Assembly (NCBI GenBank): GCA_947505565.1
Contig: CANNLB010000090.1
Coordinates: 1 to 7,747 of the forward strand
Reading direction: 5' to 3'
DNA from: Acidobacteriota bacterium
GTDB lineage: Bacteria > Acidobacteriota > Terriglobia > Bryobacterales > Bryobacteraceae
DNA length: 7,747 nt
Shown here: positions 7,201 through 7,747 of the stretch, one piece after another
Layout of the letters: every line of letters starts with the position of its first letter
Numbering within the stretch: the first letter of the stretch is position 1
Notes under the pieces: model-generated
What the model was told of the DNA's origin: nothing
What the model saw: only the letters and a program-made list of their open reading frames with translations
Databases searched by the model: none
Position numbers and translations under genes: made by a program

Positions 7201-7741
7201 GTCGACGATCGACCAGACGCATCGGTACATCATGAACGCGGTTTATGAGTTGCCGTTTTTCAAGAAGCAGACGGGCTTTTTGCCGAAGGTTTTGGGTGGG
7301 TGGCAGATGGGCGGGATTTGGATGGGTTTTTCGGGCGGGCCATTGGGGATTGGTTCTAACGTGAATAATACGTTTTCGCAGGGGGGCGGGCAGCGGCCGA
7401 ATTGGAACGGGACATCGCCGTGTGTTGCGAACCCGACGGCGGACCGATGGCTGGATGCGGCGGTGTTTTCTAATCCGCCGGCGTACACGTTTGGAAACCT
7501 GGGCCGGACGATGAATGGTTGCCGGAGCGATGTGACTTCGCAGATCGATATGACGCTGACGAAGAACACGCGGATTAAGGAGAAGCTGAACGTGCAGTTC
7601 CGGACGGAGATGTTCAACATCACGAATACGGTTCGTTTTTCGCCGCCGAATCAGATGTTTGGGAATCCGCAGTTTGGGCAGATTGCGGCGCAGAACAATC
7701 AGCCGCGGGTGATTCAGTTCGGGCTGAAGCTTATTTTTTAG
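4286..7741 (+). CDS. TonB-dependent outer-membrane receptor, Oar-like with carboxypeptidase-regulatory domain
   Basis: A complete protein of 1151 residues located in the outer membrane. Residues 1-21 form a signal peptide (MRFPF..., cleavage likely after PMWA). Residues about 25-108 are a carboxypeptidase-regulatory-like beta-sandwich (GRVTDASGGVVPGAAVTV, EGYYTVSLLPPGAYRLAVEK, SGFK). A plug domain follows at about 118-242 (VTELPLLGRNSYALAMLVPGV, INGQRSSSNEFLLDG, FSAEFGRAAGGVFNVVTRSGS). The remainder is a large barrel ending in an aromatic residue (QFGLKLIF). These are typical of acidobacterial Oar-like receptors, thought to import or bind large carbohydrates or peptides using TonB energy; the ligand is unknown. 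No SusD-like partner is present, and I could not find a clear TonB box. GTG 4286 is chosen because it gives an Arg-containing leader; ATG 4310 (residue 9) would leave a short uncharged one. Neither start has a Shine-Dalgarno. Codons end strongly in G. Confidence 0.93.
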   Translation: MRFPFSFSMIAVALVCAPMWAQTASMTGRVTDASGGVVPGAAVTVVNQATALETRSICNAEGYYTVSLLPPGAYRLAVEKSGFKPIRERDLQLAVGQVARLDYVLAVGSVNEAIEVNARAILLDSETSSLGAVIGSKQVTELPLLGRNSYALAMLVPGVRPSSGVNNLVIDQISTVSYSINGQRSSSNEFLLDGAPNSAAAQNQPVINPNPDMVQEFKVETNSFSAEFGRAAGGVFNVVTRSGSKDLHFTLYEFFRNEKLNANDWFANRAGRQRPPFKFNQFGGTIGGPVRIPKVYDGRNKTFFFFNSETVRFVQGITFTASLPDPRQLTGDFSNLRQTNGAAVTLFDPATTASVGTGFTRSPFPNNVIPAGRINPVARNLARLMPPPTVLGANYGAINYARTDGNIVNKDSFSPRVDHNFGDKNRLFFRYSYDDTPYLRAPVYGQERKNIAPTAGPQTFTRWNSVIEDTHIVSPTMIATLRYSATRLVNFRRPYSDNFDLESLGFPTNLRQGMVDPVSLPAITINGLSVAGSIPNIVVGGIIGATDLIRFGNTQQNLQGAVTRNFANHTVKMGGEYRVIQFNNWQTGDQATNFSFGPNFTQGPNPASPTANTGLGLATFLLGIPGGGVNPAPALAQTNKYMAGYVQDAWKVTPKLTVNLGFRYDFETPRTDRFNQLSNFDFAAPSPLKVTGLDLKGGVTFPGVNGRSRYNAKPDRNNFAPRVGIAWRVNSKTVIRTGGGLFYAGLTGLGGSTGPFGISGYQAPTNIVSSLDGVTPIVSLSNPFPNGFNKPTGSSAGLSTLLGQGVQFFDYGNYTPYSGQWNLGIQRELPGSVLFEVSYAGSRGVGLYENRQWNQLDPGQLSQGDALRQQVSNPFFGQIAVGALASRTVARAQLLRPLPQFDGVSSQNASWATSSYHALEMKAEKRFASGMNVMASYTYSKTMDYGIGTFGGETLGGGGVQNWSNLAAEWSSSTIDQTHRYIMNAVYELPFFKKQTGFLPKVLGGWQMGGIWMGFSGGPLGIGSNVNNTFSQGGGQRPNWNGTSPCVANPTADRWLDAAVFSNPPAYTFGNLGRTMNGCRSDVTSQIDMTLTKNTRIKEKLNVQFRTEMFNITNTVRFSPPNQMFGNPQFGQIAAQNNQPRVIQFGLKLIF

Positions 7742-7747
7742 CCGGGA

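Overview
The window looks like part of a chromosome from an Acidobacteriota bacterium of the Solibacter/Bryobacter type. Three things suggest this: the Oar-like TonB-dependent receptor with an N-terminal carboxypeptidase-regulatory domain, a type greatly expanded in that group; a secreted class C beta-lactamase-fold hydrolase and a Tat-like sugar isomerase as neighbours; and the high G+C content. The assignment rests on protein style only, since no rRNA or other marker gene is present.

Layout from left to right. Bases 1-847 (minus strand) encode the N-terminal 282 residues of a multi-PAS signalling protein that runs off the left edge. Bases 935-1608 (minus) hold the ruins of a secreted galactose-oxidase-like gene: the start of its beta-propeller and a C-terminal F5/8 type C (discoidin) domain are readable, but two stops, a frameshift and a large deletion have destroyed it. 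Bases 1650-1852 are non-coding apart from a possible short remnant. Bases 1853-3064 (minus) encode an intact exported serine hydrolase. Bases 3081-3344 (plus) hold a small DUF2007-like gene interrupted by one in-frame TAG. Bases 3331-4257 (minus) encode a TIM-barrel sugar phosphate isomerase/epimerase-like protein. Divergently from it, 4286-7741 (plus) encodes a complete 1151-residue TonB-dependent outer-membrane receptor, ending 6 bases before the window closes.

How the genes may work together: the isomerase and the receptor share a 28-base divergent control region, so they may be coexpressed for uptake and processing of a carbohydrate-like compound; the hydrolase may belong to the same exported set. 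This is inference from position. No mobile element, CRISPR array, tRNA or rRNA was seen. I found no convincing new multi-gene system. The notable points are the gene decay (two dead genes plus one possible remnant in under 2.5 kb), the single-codon lesion in the DUF2007-like gene, the tight divergent promoter, and a marked G-over-C excess on the plus strand that is independent of gene direction.
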